Of a stretch of 64,000 bases of DNA, positions 10,976 to 21,329 are shown piece by piece. Below the pieces are notes generated by a model. That model ran no database searches, was not told the DNA's origin, and saw only the letters and a list, made by a program, of their open reading frames with translations. Numbering within the stretch: position 1 is the first letter of the stretch; every line of letters begins with the position of its first letter. Origin of the DNA: Rapana venosa (taxonomy: Eukaryota; Mollusca; Gastropoda; Neogastropoda; Muricidae); the NCBI GenBank assembly GCA_028751875.1, contig CM054154.1:53061221-53125220 (forward strand), given 5' to 3'. The position numbers and the translations under genes are program-made.

Positions 10976-11975
10976 TCAGGTTGAGAAAGCGGTGTAACTC
11001 GTCAACGATGTCACTACCCCTTCTTTCAAGGCTTCTGCCGGAATGTTGTCAATGCCAGCAGCTTGCCGTTCTTCAAGCTGCTGATGGCCTTTCGGATCTC
11101 TGTCTTGGTGATCTCTCCAATGTTGATGTCGAGAGGGTCCCCTGGCTCCTGCTGAGGTCGTTCCTCTGGGGCTGGTCGATTCAAGACCTCCTGAAAATGC
11201 TCTCTCCATCTTGTTAGGTGGTCTTCAATAGAGGTGAGAAGCTTCCCTTCCTTGTCTCTGACAGGTCTGTTTGGGTTGCTGCGACACCCGCTAAGAAGTC
11301 TGGTGGTGGCATACAGGGTCTTGAGGTCTCCCTTGCCAGCAGCCTCTTCTGCGTCATCTGCGATGGCATTGATGCAAGCTCGTTTATCTGCTCGTAGCTC
11401 ATTCTTGGCTTCTTTGGCAAGTATGGAGTACTTGGCTGTTGCCCGCCGCTTCTGTTGGCGGGTCGTAGCTCGGTTCAGCTCTTGTTTGACTAGCCTTCTC
11501 TCCTCGACTTTCTTCCAGGTCTCATCCTTGATCCATGGCTTCCTATTCGTCTGTGGTTTTCCCAAAACCTCATCACAGGCTCCCACAATGGCGTCTTTGA
11601 AGGTGGTCTATTTGTGTTCCACTGTTTTTGTTTCTGTCTCCTCTGACTGGAGCACTTGGAAGCGGTTGTGAAGTGAGATCTGAAATGCCTACTTTGTGTC
11701 TTCTTGTTTCAATCTCAAAACGTTGAACTTTTCCCTTGGATTCTGCAGAGTCTTTCTCGCAGACAAGCGCGTCTTACTTTCACGTCTTGTAGGGAGCTCC
11801 GGTAGCGTTGTCTCACCATGACGTGGTCTATCTGGTTCTCTGTCTGGTGGTCGGGGGAGACCCAGGTGGCTTTGTGGCAACGCTGGTGTGGAAAAAGCGT
11901 GCCTCCAATCAATTTGCCAAGGGGGGTAATTTGCATCCAGGGGTCCAAGTCCAGCGTCTCGCGGTGCCAGCACAC
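10976..11975 (-). pseudogene. LINE B endonuclease end and linker
   Basis: Minus-strand frames 11715-11975, 11026-11586 and 10976-11209 together give the end of an APE-like endonuclease (ATWVSPDHQTENQIDHV) and a lysine/arginine-rich linker. The linker contains KPWIKDETWKKVEERR and ends near ISSLKNGK and GIDNIPAEAL, the RT entry motif. Frameshifts lie near 11640-11715 and 11040. The first two thirds of the endonuclease, with its E and D catalytic residues, are missing. Confidence 0.8.
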
Positions 11976-12215
11976 ATTCCTTCTTTGCTGTCTATTAGCG
12001 ACTGGGAGAGTTTTTATTTGAAAGGCTTATTTATCAATCGCTGCTGGATTTCCTACCTTATTTTTACAGTACTCATACTTTAGTGAGCAAAACTTCAATA
12101 CCTGCTTTACCTGTTTGTGGTGACGGTTGTACCGCAATTTTGGTTAACTGATTTTATACACTTTTTTTTACAAACATGGTGTCTCCCAAGAAACGAAGGG
12201 CTAAGTGTCGGCTTG
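11938..12215 (-). repeat. 5'UTR-like dispersed repeat, copy 1
   Basis: From GGGTCCAAGTCCAGCGTCTC to CCCAAGAAACGAAGGGCT this is nearly identical to 42868-43140 and matches a diverged, opposite-strand copy at 30265-30482. In copy 2 it lies immediately upstream of the 2A/ORF1 of LINE H on the minus strand, so it is probably that family's 5' UTR. Here it instead abuts the truncated end of LINE B. Confidence 0.75.
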
Positions 12216-12261
12216 TTCCTGATTTTCAGAGCAAGAGGCAAAGCATCTCTATCTGTGAGGA

Positions 12262-12410
12262 ATCAATAATAATAATAAATGGAACTTATGTAGCGCTATA
12301 TCTTGCAAAGACAAATCAAAGCGCATGCATTCAACCCAATCTTACACAGTCATACAACCAATGACAAATAATCAATAGTTCAAACAGATATTACAAACAT
12401 GGTATGCTGC
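12262..12410 (-). mobile_element. L2-like 3' UTR, 3' half
   Basis: The plus strand reads AATAATAATAATAAATGG, TAGCGCTATATCTTGCAAAG and ACAAATCAAAGCGC, the reverse complement of the L2 tail at 51809-51912. It continues at 13322-13545 after an inserted RTE LINE: AC repeats, CAGGTCATACACC and AAACAGGAGTGGGGAAAATC match 16760-16870 of the other minus-strand L2 copy. Confidence 0.85.
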
Positions 12411-12412
12411 AG

Positions 12413-12449
<37 letters not shown>

Positions 12450-13321
12450 CCCGTAGTCTGACGACCGTGGGGGCACCCTCAAAGACTCAGCAACCAGTTC
12501 CCTCCATTCTTCTCTCTGTTCTGCCTTTCTCAGGGTTTTGTTGAGTTCTAGGCCTGTCCATTCACTGATGTTATCCTCCCAGCTCTTCCTTGGTCTGCCT
12601 CTTCTTCTTCCTCCTTGGACAGTGCCTTGCAAAAACTGTCTTTGTAATTCCTTGGGATCTTGTGACATGCCACATACCACTTAAGTTTACGCTTTTTCAC
12701 GATCGTTAGAAGGTTCTCATAGGGTCCAATGGTTTGCTGGATTCTGTTATGCACGCTTTCGTTGTTATGTGGTCTTTGTAGGAGATGCCAAGGAGTTCCG
12801 AAAGCATCTCATCTCACTGCCTGTACTCTTCTCTCCAAATCTGCAGTCAGGGTCCATGATTCACAGGCATACAGAATATGGATATGACAAGGGAGCGCAT
12901 TAGTTGATCTTGGAGATAAGTGAGATATTCTTATCTCTCCAGTGGTTTTTTAGTTTTGACAAAGTTTGTTATTGTTGTGCAGCCCTGCATACTACTTTGG
13001 CTTGAATCCTGGTGGATACAATGGCTCCCAGGTACTTGAAGCTTTGAACTGTTTCCAGCTTCTGGTCTTTAACCCCTGATATCAGTGTAATGCGTCGTGT
13101 GTGTTATTAGTCATCAGTTTGGTCTTCTCTGCACTGATTTCCATGCCGTTGTTTGGAGGCCTTATCCAAGTGTTCTGTTAGGTGGCAAGCTTTTTTCTGA
13201 TCCTGCTATTCCATCAATGTCATCTGCGAAGCGGAGGTTTGTGATCGTTCTGCCACCAATGCTGACTGATCCTTCATGATGTTCCAGTGCATCAGCCATG
13301 ATATAACTATAGACCAAATCT
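12411..13321 (-). mobile_element. RTE-like LINE C inserted in L2 3' UTR
   Basis: The insert is bounded by an 11-bp direct repeat AGACCAAATCT (12411-12421 and 13311-13321). Inside, on the minus strand, are LRFADDIDGIAGSE (about 13240-13280, catalytic FADD), KRKLKWYVACHKIP, LQGTVQGGRRRGRPRKSWED, WTGLELNKTLRKAEQREEW and a stop, followed by GACAGATAGAGAGAGAG: the element ends in a (GA)n tail. It is 5'-truncated just before the FADD box. Frames 12548-12754 and 12372-12680 are offset by frameshifts. Same family as 19494-23448. Confidence 0.9.
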
Positions 13322-13420
13322 ATGAAATAAAAATGCAATAGTAAAATGTTTTTTAAAAGCAAAACACACACACACACACACACAACACACACACACCACA
13401 CAAAACCCCACCACCCACAC

Positions 13421-13451
<31 letters not shown>

Positions 13452-13545
13452 CATACACCTTAGCAGGGTGATAGGACATGGGTTAGTGAAGGGTGGGATA
13501 GTTCTGACATGAAACAGGAGTGGGGAAAATCTGTGGATTTTTCTT
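13322..13545 (-). mobile_element. L2-like 3' UTR, 5' half, with (AC)n
   Basis: Second half of the L2 3' UTR split by LINE C. It includes an interrupted AC array (13367-13448) and the conserved CAGGTCATACACCTTAGCAG and GACATGAAACAGGAGTGG segments found in the copy at 16775-16870. The element is cut at about 13545, so only 3' UTR sequence remains. Confidence 0.75.
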
Positions 13546-13729
13546 TTAACCAGACTGTTCTCTTTTGTATGTGCTGTTTGTATTGTGTGAAACTTCTACT
13601 TGATGGTGTAGTTTGTCAACAGTTTGTTTATTTGTTTGAGTGCTACTGTGTTTACTTGTGCTTTGTTGAAGCTTTTAAAGTTCACTTACTTTGTATCAGT
13701 ACTTGTCTGAACGTTGTCTGTGCATTTTC

Positions 13730-13735
<6 letters not shown>

Positions 13736-13778
<43 letters not shown>

Positions 13779-13970
13779 TGTGTTATTGTGTGTGTGTAAG
13801 TGTGTGTGCAGGGATGTGTGTGTGTGGTGCGTGGGCGCGTGCATGTGTGTGCAGGGATGTGTGTGTGTGCGTGCGTGGGCGCGTGCATGTGCGTTTGCGC
13901 GTGGTGTGTGCGCGCGCATGCGTGTGTTGCGTGCGTGTATGCGTATATGCCCATGTATGCATGTGTGAGC

Positions 13971-14009
<39 letters not shown>

Positions 14010-15389
14010 TGTGATGGGCCACAGCACCTACATTTGCCAGGTGCTTCCTGGCTGTGTGTCAGTTTCAAGTTGTTAGATTTCTCAAGCACATGTGTGCCGT
14101 GCGCATCTTCTTGTAGTTACATGTGTGTGGTGTGCACACGCACTCGTGTATGAGTGTGTGTGCGCGCACATATGTGTGAGTATAGGGTATGTGTGCATGT
14201 ATTTATGCCATTTTGTGTGTGTGTATGTGTGTCTGCTTGTGTGCGTATGTGTGTGTGCACGTACGCTCATGTGTGTGTGTTTATTTATTTTTCTTAGTCT
14301 TTTATGTCGAAGATAATGGAATAAGCACTCATGTGCTTTTTTAAAATCTAGTTCCCGTGTATATGCAGTTTTGTAAATTTTGTCACCCGTTTTGTGTGTG
14401 TGTTTTCTTTCTGCTTTTTTTGGGTGTTGCTTTGATGTCAAAGTGTAGGCCTGTGTGCAATTTGTTCTGTTTTTTTACACAGCACGAACTGATAAGTAGA
14501 TAAACATTTGATCACAACAATTTCTTAGCAGGATCAGAAAATGCTTTTTGTATAGTATCAGAAACATCAGTGAAATAAAAACCTGAGCCATTTGTGAGAT
14601 ATCTTTGCTTGATGACAGTGTAGGATCCTGACAAGACATTTGTTTTCTATTGTGTTCTTGGGGCTATAATTAAGAGCTGTACTGGAATTGGTTCATGAAC
14701 AAACCTTCAGCTGTAGCAAGGATAGGGCTAAAAGCTGATGAAACAGTAGACTGTGTACATGCTGTAACGCCTGACCAGCAGGAGTGTTTATAGAGAAGTC
14801 AGAAAGCTGACACTAATGACTGCGGCAGACTCTCTCCCCACACTCTCCATCACCCTGCCTCTCACGCTGCGCACAATAGCTGGTAGCCCGCTAAGATGTG
14901 TTTATTTATGGCCTCGTTCTGCCAACAGGGACAATTTCACAGCCAAAAAAAAGGTTAGTCTGCATGCAGACTTGTTCAATGTTTTCTCTATGTTCATTGT
15001 TTATATAATATAAACGGCTGCTTTTTTAGAGAGAGAGTTATAAATGTCTGTTTTTTGTGATTGTGTTTCTGCCTTCACCTCTCCTGTTTATCTTCATGTC
15101 TATTTGAACTGCTGTCACATCAACCAGTATGAAAGAAAGTACAGAGTTTGGAGTCAAAAGAAAGCTTGTATAAAGCTCATTTTAAAGAGTGCTTCGCTGG
15201 TCTTTTTAGACAATTCACTGTGAAAGAGATGTGTGAAAGCCCAACAAGGTAATTACGGCTGAACACGGCTACAGCTGCAAGCGGCTAGTGCTGCCTTTCC
15301 TTTTGCCCTGTTTATTTATATCCACGCCCTGCCAGCTGCCGGTCATGAACTTTGGCTGGGGAACTAAATGGAGGCAATGAGAAGCAGTG
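13736..15389. repeat. 1.65-kb duplicated segment, copy 1
   Basis: From the GT array to GAGAAGCAGTG this segment matches 43397-45031 in the same orientation with only scattered differences. Shared landmarks: GCACCTACATTTGCCAGGTG, AAGCACATGTGTGCCGTGCG, ATAATGGAATAAGCACTCAT, CAGTAGACTGTGTACATGC, and ACTGCGGCAGACTCTCTCCC. Similarity ends sharply at about 15389/45031. No protein is evident; it is either a segmental duplication or two copies of one interspersed repeat. Confidence 0.85.
14281..14400 (-). repeat. Dispersed LINE-type tail inside the duplicated segment
   Basis: The plus strand TTATTTATTTTTCTTAGTC, AAGATAATGGAATAAGCACT, CATGTGCTTTT and GCAGTTTTGTAAATTTTGTC recur at 43908-44015 and 53607-53706 and, inverted, at 6470-6545. 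Confidence 0.7.
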
Positions 15390-15417
15390 GCAACCATTAT
15401 CGTTATTATTTTTTTTA

Positions 15418-15505
15418 GTCTGTCTGTCTATCTGTCTGTCTGTCTGTCTGTCTGACAGACTGACTGTCTGTCTGTCTGTCTGTTTGTCTGGCTATCTATC
15501 TGTGT
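15418..15505. repeat. (TGTC)n microsatellite
   Basis: About 20 TGTC/CTGT units with a central CTGACAGACTGACTG interruption that makes a small inverted pair. It lies just outside the end of the duplicated segment. Confidence 0.95.
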
Positions 15506-15539
15506 GTGTGTTTGTGTGTTTTTAAAATGTATTGTATGT

Positions 15540-16600
15540 TTATTTAATATTGTGATGCTTTAAACGTGGAAAGTCATGTGTGTTGCAGTGCCTCCTCCCC
15601 CGTTCCCTGTCTCTCACTGGCCCTGCATTGGAACAGAGGCATCCTCGGCACCAGGCTCTAGCAGTCGCTCCTGTGGTGACGTGCTGGCTTCCTGCCGCAC
15701 TCTGCCCCCCACCTCCCTCGCCACCTGCCAAAACCAGGGAGGGGAGACAACTAGGGAAAACTCTGCGATGGAAGAAGAGGAGCAGACATGTCTGTTGCTG
15801 CCAGGGCCTTGTGAGTGCTTTGTGATGCAAGACTTCATGCTAAGATCGATAATGGATGGTGCATGCACTTGATCATACAGCAACCTGAAACATGTGCAAC
15901 AAAGAAGACACATAGGCAAATAGATACATGTTGCTTGTACACTTGCATGCACACATATCAACCGAAAAGGTATTAAGTATGCAAAGCATTGTTGATGAGG
16001 AGGTGAGGGTTAGAAATTGATTTTGAAGGTAAGATGTTTTGGCTATGCACAGGGAACTTTTTGAGAGATATGGGAAATATGACAAGCATTCAGAATGTCA
16101 CAAATTATAGTCTAGTTTTATAGAGGAAGTGGAAAAGACCAGTTGTTTACAGATTGAATATAGGAATTCTGAATGCTTGTAAGTCAGTAGCTCATACAAA
16201 AGCTCATGCAGACTAGAGTACCGGTGTGGAGAAGATCAAAATCAGAGAGGTATGAAGGTGCACTTGTTTGAAAGTTTCAGTAAACTTGCGCTGATTGAAT
16301 GTGGATTCAACTGGATATTGGGGTTTGAGAAGACTGCATATGGAGAAGCAATAATGGATCATGCTTTGAAGTGTCCATAAGTGAGTTTCTCACATATACA
16401 AACATACATGGGTATGTGTAATGGGGAAGCGAATCTAGTAATATTGATTATTTAGCATACTGCAATGCATGCAGAGCCTTTGGTTGTTTCAAGCTGGAAA
16501 GCAAATGATATAAGTTCAGAAAAAAAAAACCATGGAAATATCTGCTGGGCCCATATTCATAGAAAACACGCAGTAATTCCCTTGTTAAACTACCATGGCT
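15540..16600. other. No gene recognised
   Basis: Open frames of about 100 codons exist at 15540-15872 on both strands, but they are low-complexity (proline/serine-rich) and match no family I know. The rest is AT-rich with no coding signature. A host exon cannot be excluded. Confidence 0.4.
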
Positions 16601-16836
16601 TGGGTAATAATAATAATAATAGTAATAATAATAATAATAAGTGAAATTTATATAGCGCTATATCTTGCAGAGACAAATCAAAGAGCTTGCACTCAACTCA
16701 TTCTTACATGGTCATACAAACAGTAACAAGTAATAGTTCCATCAAGCCCAAATGTGCACGCACGCACGCACACACACACACAGGTCACACACCCTGGCAG
16801 GTCAATAGAATCTTGGCTGTTGAAGGCAGGGAAAAA

Positions 16837-18365
16837 TTATGAGATGAAGCAGGAGAGGAAAATCTTGGGTTTGAAATAAATATGTCTTGAGAGAGGATTT
16901 AAAAGTGTCATAAGAAGGCTTTTGGCAGAGAGAGAGAGAGGGAGGTCATTCCAGATCGAGGGGACCAAAATAGAGAAAGAGTGACAGCCGATGGTGGTTT
17001 GGGTGAATCTAGTTTCGTAAGGACAAAGAAATCTGCAGCAGAGCGAGAGAACGAAAAGGGAGTGTACAAGTGAAGACATTCCCCAGAGGAGGGGTGCTGT
17101 TTTGTGGAGACATTTGTAACAGAGGGTACTGATCTTATAGTTTACTCTCTGTGGCAAAAGGCAGCCAGTGGAAGATTGCAAGAGAGGGGTAAAAATGCTC
17201 AATTTTTTCTTTCTGAGGGTTAGTCGAGCTCCAAGTTTTGTATACGTTGAAGGGATTGGATTGATGATACTGGCAGACAAGCCAACTGAGAATTGCAATA
17301 GTTCAGACGTGAAAGAATGAGACGTAACAAGTTTGGATGTTGCATCTGTGGACAGGTACTTTCGAATTGCACTAATATGCCGTAATTGATATTAGCAGAA
17401 CTGGCAGGTCTGGGTGATGAATTTTTGCATAGAGAGTGTGTTGTCAATAATGACCCCTAGATACTTCGGGATAGCTCAGTGGTCGAGCACTTGCTTTCCC
17501 CCAGCCAAGTTAAGCAGCGTCGAGCGTGGTTACCAGTTGGATGGGTGACCGTTTGCGCGCCTTGGCTTCAGTACAGTTCCCCCAGTTCACCCAGCTGTAA
17601 ATGGGTACCCGCCCTCTTTTAAGGGGCAGGGAAGGTAAAGCAGCGAGGGAGAGGAGATGGGCGCCGCCCTCAATATGCTGGCCCTAGAGAAGTGAGGTCT
17701 CTGACGCCTCGCTCCCCTTCGACCTTATAGGTTATGGGACTCCTTTACCTTTTTACCTAGATACTTCACAGCAGTGGATAAAGGGACTGATGCATTGCCA
17801 AGTTGTATAGAAGCTGTTGTAATGGAAGAGAGTTTGTGTTTGGTCCCTACAAACATGGTTTCTGTTTTATCTGCATTTAGCTGTAATTTGTTCTGTATCA
17901 TCCAATTTTGGATATCTTGAAAGCAGTGGGCCATATTTGTCAGGAGAGAAGGCAGATTTTCAGGAGTGTTGCTGCTTAGAATCTGAGAGTCATCTGCATA
18001 AAAACGATGGTTGATCTGATGGGGTTAATTATATGTGATAGTGGAGCAGTGTAGAGGGCGAAAAGAACAGGCCCAGACAGATCCCTGTGGAACGTCCACA
18101 TTCCAGTCTGCAGGTAACTGACTGAATCTTGTTTACTGTGACTTTCTGGAAAGGGGTCATTAAGGTATGAACCAAAACCAGTTAAGGCTGTACCAGTAAC
18201 ACAAATGTATTTTTTTTGAAGGCAGGAGAGAAAGAATAAGTGGTCAGTTAGGTCAAAGGCTGCAGATAAGTTCAAGTAGAGTAAGAAGAGAGATTTTCCC
18301 CGAGTCAGAAGCGAGTAGAAGTGTATTTAAAGTGTGGACAAGGGTAGTTTCAGTGCTGTGGTTGG
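16837..18365 (-). pseudogene. L2-like ORF2: RT and C-terminal part, broken
   Basis: Recognisable pieces: LSAAFDLTDHLFF (motif A, about 18250), the motif C region near 18000, KLQLNADKTETMFVGTKHKL (about 17880-17830), VKYLG (about 17760), then after the SINE MQHPNLLRLILSRLNYCNSQ (about 17340), SLQRIQNLE, LRKKKLSIFTPLLQSS, KICTLCYKCLHKTAP-like text and SIWNDLPLSLS (about 16930). Stops and frameshifts are frequent. Original roles were target-primed reverse transcription; the copy is dead. Confidence 0.85.
17468..17757 (+). mobile_element. Composite SINE: tRNA-like head fused to 5S rRNA-like body
   Basis: The element starts GGGATAGCTCAGTGGTCGAG (17468), a tRNA 5' half with A-box TAGCTCAGTGG. It then switches to AAGTTAAGCAGCGTCGAGCG TGGTTACCAGTTGGATGGG and TGACCG (17507-17551), which closely follows the 3' half of 5S rRNA (AAGCTAAGCAGGGTCGGGC, TTGGATGGGAGACCG). 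A 200-bp body ends GACCTTATAGGTTATGGGAC and a TTTACCTTTTTACCT tail. A 12-bp TSD CCTAGATACTTC lies at 17456-17467 and 17756-17767. It is inserted in the minus-strand L2 LINE. RNA polymerase III A/B/C-type internal promoter parts are thus mixed. Confidence 0.88.
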
Positions 18366-19481
18366 TTAATCAATGACCATGGGTTTTCATATTCATGAAA
18401 CACTAACCATTTTCGGTTAGTTACCTTTACATTAAACTGGAAAAATCCCAAAATGTCCTCCACATGCCTCTATAGAGAAGGGAGAGCACTCCATTCAGCA
18501 TTGCACTGTCATACAGATTACACTCCTGTATTAGTTTGTGGGTCATGTAGTATCTTGTTTAGAGTGCTAGATGGACATTTTTTTGGTGATTTTTACAGAT
18601 ATTTTTTGAGTATGAAAAATGCACTGTGTACCTGTTTTGGGGATTGAGGACATAGAGCAATACCAGGTAAGTCACAAGAAAGTTGGAAATCACCATCAAA
18701 TGAGGTTTGCCTGTATTCCTACAGCGTTGACCCCGCGCATGCATATTGCCGTAAGGAAGCTAGCAGACGTTAGAGGACTGAGGGGGTACAGTGTTTGCTG
18801 AAAAATAGCAAAAATTCAGACCTACCAAATTTGTTCAAAATTACATGAGTTTTGAGTCAGAGGCGACTCTTTCACAAAAAATGTGGGTTTCATTTCTTTG
18901 GATGCCTTAGTACATGTGGTATGAATATAAGAGTCATATAGAAAAACAGAAGAAAAAGTGACCAAGTCTAAAGCAAGAGTGTAGCTCAATTTTTTTCATT
19001 ATTTTTTAGACCATGATGCTGTCAGTAATCATATTCTAAATATGAATTGAGGGTGAGTCATACATGTAAATGAGAACAACATGTGTGTGTTGCCATTTCA
19101 TAGCTTCCACTACTCTCTGTGCTCATAAGTGGCACAAATCACACTCACTCACTCACTCACTCACTCACTCACTCACTCACTTATTAAATTAAACAAACAG
19201 CCAACAGAGAGTTGTGGAATGTGTTCATTCTGTACCTCCTGCACGCTGGCAGCTGCGTTCCTTGCCTATCTAAATATTCCATAAATTCTTGAATTGGATC
19301 CCTGAGACTCCAATGTGCTCTGAAAAAATCTAAACTTAGTCCTCTTTAATCAAATAAGTCACAAAATAATATGTTCTCTGCGTAGTGCCCCACGTCAAAA
19401 GTTCTGCATGTGGAAAATCACTACAATGTTTCGTTTTGCTAACCAGCGCTAGGGACCACCGCATTAAAATAACCCATGGTT
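18366..19481. other. No gene recognised; (ACTC)n at 19141-19181
   Basis: AT-rich sequence with only short frames and no family signature. It contains a clean ten-unit ACTC microsatellite. Confidence 0.5.
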
Positions 19482-19557
19482 AAGATTTCTGGTCAGTCAG
19501 AGTGTCCTCTGCTAACCCCAGTAAACATGTAACACCCGTACCATTAACCTGTGACAT

Positions 19558-20600
19558 GTGGGGAGTGAACCCAAACCCAAAAAAACACGCCTGGAGAGAG
19601 ATGGTACGCCGCCAGGGCGACTTTTTGCCCAAGACACGCTATATGGAATAGACAACACAATAAAGAATATACCGGATCGTCGCCGCCACGGGCAACAAGG
19701 ACCAGCGCCTTTCCGTCTGCCACCAGGGCGAGGGCGCCAAGTGGCCTACGGTGGAACCCCTACAACTAAAATCAAGGAAGGGATTACATCACCATCGCAA
19801 CAGGAACGGGTCAGAAATACTGGGTGGCCCAAACAGGCAAACATCCAAGAAACTGCTATAACGAGCTGGACAGTACACCTGGGCATCGTAGGTGTCTGTG
19901 AGGTCCAGATGAAAGAAGCAACGGTGAACACCATACTGACGAGGGTCGTAGCTCTACTATAGCGGGAGCATGGACAACTTATCAATGGCGTGGCATGCTT
20001 GTCAACAAGAACATCAAGAATTCGGTAATAGGGTACTACCCAGTAAAAGCCGGCTTATTGGCCATCCGCCTCAGGGCAGCCCATTCACATCACAGTGATT
20101 CAAGCTACGCACCAACAACGATCACGATGATGAAGACGTAAGAAAATCTAACCAACCAACTACAGGGCAATCATCGATAAGATGAACAAAAAGACATCTT
20201 GATCATCCAGGGAGACGGAAAGCCAGGTGGCGGAGACGCACTGAAAGACTGAGCAAATTTCTGGCGTCCCTCCTGTAATGCGATCACCATGAGCGAGGAC
20301 TCCGACTACTAATTTGCAGCTACAACGACACGTGCTCGCCAATACCCTTTGGAGAATCACAAGGCATCCCGACGCTGATGGACATGGCATGCACCCAATG
20401 GATCCATCACAACCAGATTGACTACATCCTGTGCAGAACGGTTTTCGATCTGGCATCAACAGAGCCGAAGACGAGACATTCCCAGAGTGACACGACATGG
20501 GCAGCGATCCGTGACCTCTGCTCCTGAACTTTATAGTTCATTGAAGAAGATCAATAAGACAAAGAACACCAACTCATGTTCAAATTTCAAAAGCAAACAA
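19558..20600 (+). pseudogene. LINE D endonuclease remnant
   Basis: Degenerate APE-like endonuclease in shifting frames: VGVCEVQMKEA (position of the E-containing SEVRW motif, about 19890), VNKNIKNSVIGYYPVKAG (about 20000), IIQGDGKP-like (the GDWNA position, about 20200), HHNQIDYIL (20410) and a weak end near 20490. A continuation LKKINKTKNTNSCSNFK (20540-20590) is the start of the linker. The catalytic E and D positions are not all intact. Confidence 0.75.
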
Positions 20601-21320
20601 CAAAACAAAAAGTACAATTCAAAAAAAAAAGAAAAAACAACAAATAAGACTAGAAAATGCAACAAAAGTGGCAAATCACAAATAAACAAAACAAAAAACA
20701 AGAAACAAAACAGAGAACAAAAATAGAACACAAAAATAAAACACAAGAAAAAAAAAACAACTAAAAACAAAAGACACAAAAATAAAGACAAGACAAAATA
20801 AGAAAAAACAATAACAAATGGACAATACCTCAAAAACAAACAAAGAAGGACAAAAACAAATTCAATAAAAGATAGTCCAAAAAAAAAACAAAGAAATAAA
20901 GCAAAAGAAAAAACAAATAACAACTAACAACAAAGCAAAAGAAAACAAAGACAATTAAACGACAAAAAAATTCAAAAAAGAACAACCAAATAACACAAAA
21001 AATCAAAATAAACAAAAATTTCAATTCAACACACAAAATAGAAAAAAAAAAAACTACCTACACCAATAGCCCAACACCCACCACATACCCGGAGCCACCC
21101 CCCAACCCCCCCCCCCAATCCCACCCAAAACCCACCACACCCACCCCAACCCTCCCGCCCCCTGAAACATACCACACACCACCAACCCCAAGATCACCAA
21201 CCCCCCCAAACCCCCACTCCCCCCCAAACACTCAACCCCCACACTTTTTCAATCAATATCCCCAACCACCCCCAGCATCCACCCAACAACCCCATCCCCC
21301 CCCACACTCATGGCCCGCAG
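20600..21320. repeat. Strand-asymmetric A/C-only block inside LINE D
   Basis: About 440 bp of A-rich sequence built from AAC, AAAC and AAAAG words (20600-21045) passes into about 260 bp of C/A-rich CCCAAC-type sequence (21055-21310). Plus-strand T and G are very scarce. LINE sequence on both sides (linker start before, FQANKGGKYRTT at about 21350 after) shows it sits inside the ORF2 linker, where related copies would have only tens of bases. Confidence 0.8.
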
Positions 21321-21329
21321 CCCAGAAGG

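Larger units (their letters stand above)
9585..11945 (-). mobile_element. LINE B, RTE-like, 5'-truncated in endonuclease
   Basis: A minus-strand APE-type LINE keeps the end of the endonuclease (11689-11945), the linker (11026-11586), the RT (10206-10958) and the C-terminal region (9598-10188). The 3' end has a short (GGA)n tail (CTCCTCCTCCTCC on plus, about 9585-9598). The 5' side abuts a 5'UTR-like repeat that also occurs at 42868 and 30265. The RT and C-terminus are typical of RTE-like elements widespread in molluscs, though the exact clade needs a tree. Confidence 0.85.
16605..18365 (-). mobile_element. CR1/L2-like LINE, 5'-truncated, with SINE insertion
   Basis: A minus-strand LINE whose RT, C-terminus and 3' UTR match the near-complete plus-strand copy at 47858-51912. 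It starts inside the RT (HSTETTLVHTL at about 18340) and ends with the TAGCGCTATATAAATTT and (ATT)n tail at 16605. A composite SINE occupies 17468-17757. The 3' UTR contains an AC array (16758-16780). Confidence 0.88.

Noticed and set aside
13682..14153. Long Cys/Val or His/Thr-rich frames in GT/AC arrays
   Set aside because: They are translations of dinucleotide repeats in all phases, with no protein signature; same at 4722-4959, 43103-43997 and 59374-59844.
17468..17551. A functional tRNA or 5S rRNA gene
   Set aside because: Only a tRNA 5' half and a 5S 3' half are present, and the unit has a TSD and retroposon tail, so it is a SINE.
16605..18390. TSD for the minus-strand L2 copy
   Set aside because: ACCATGG occurs on both sides, but not at the element ends, so it is not reported as a duplication.
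20531..21036. Phe/Leu-rich minus-strand membrane-like protein
   Set aside because: It is the complement of the A-rich block; hydrophobicity is a by-product of TTT and CTT codons.
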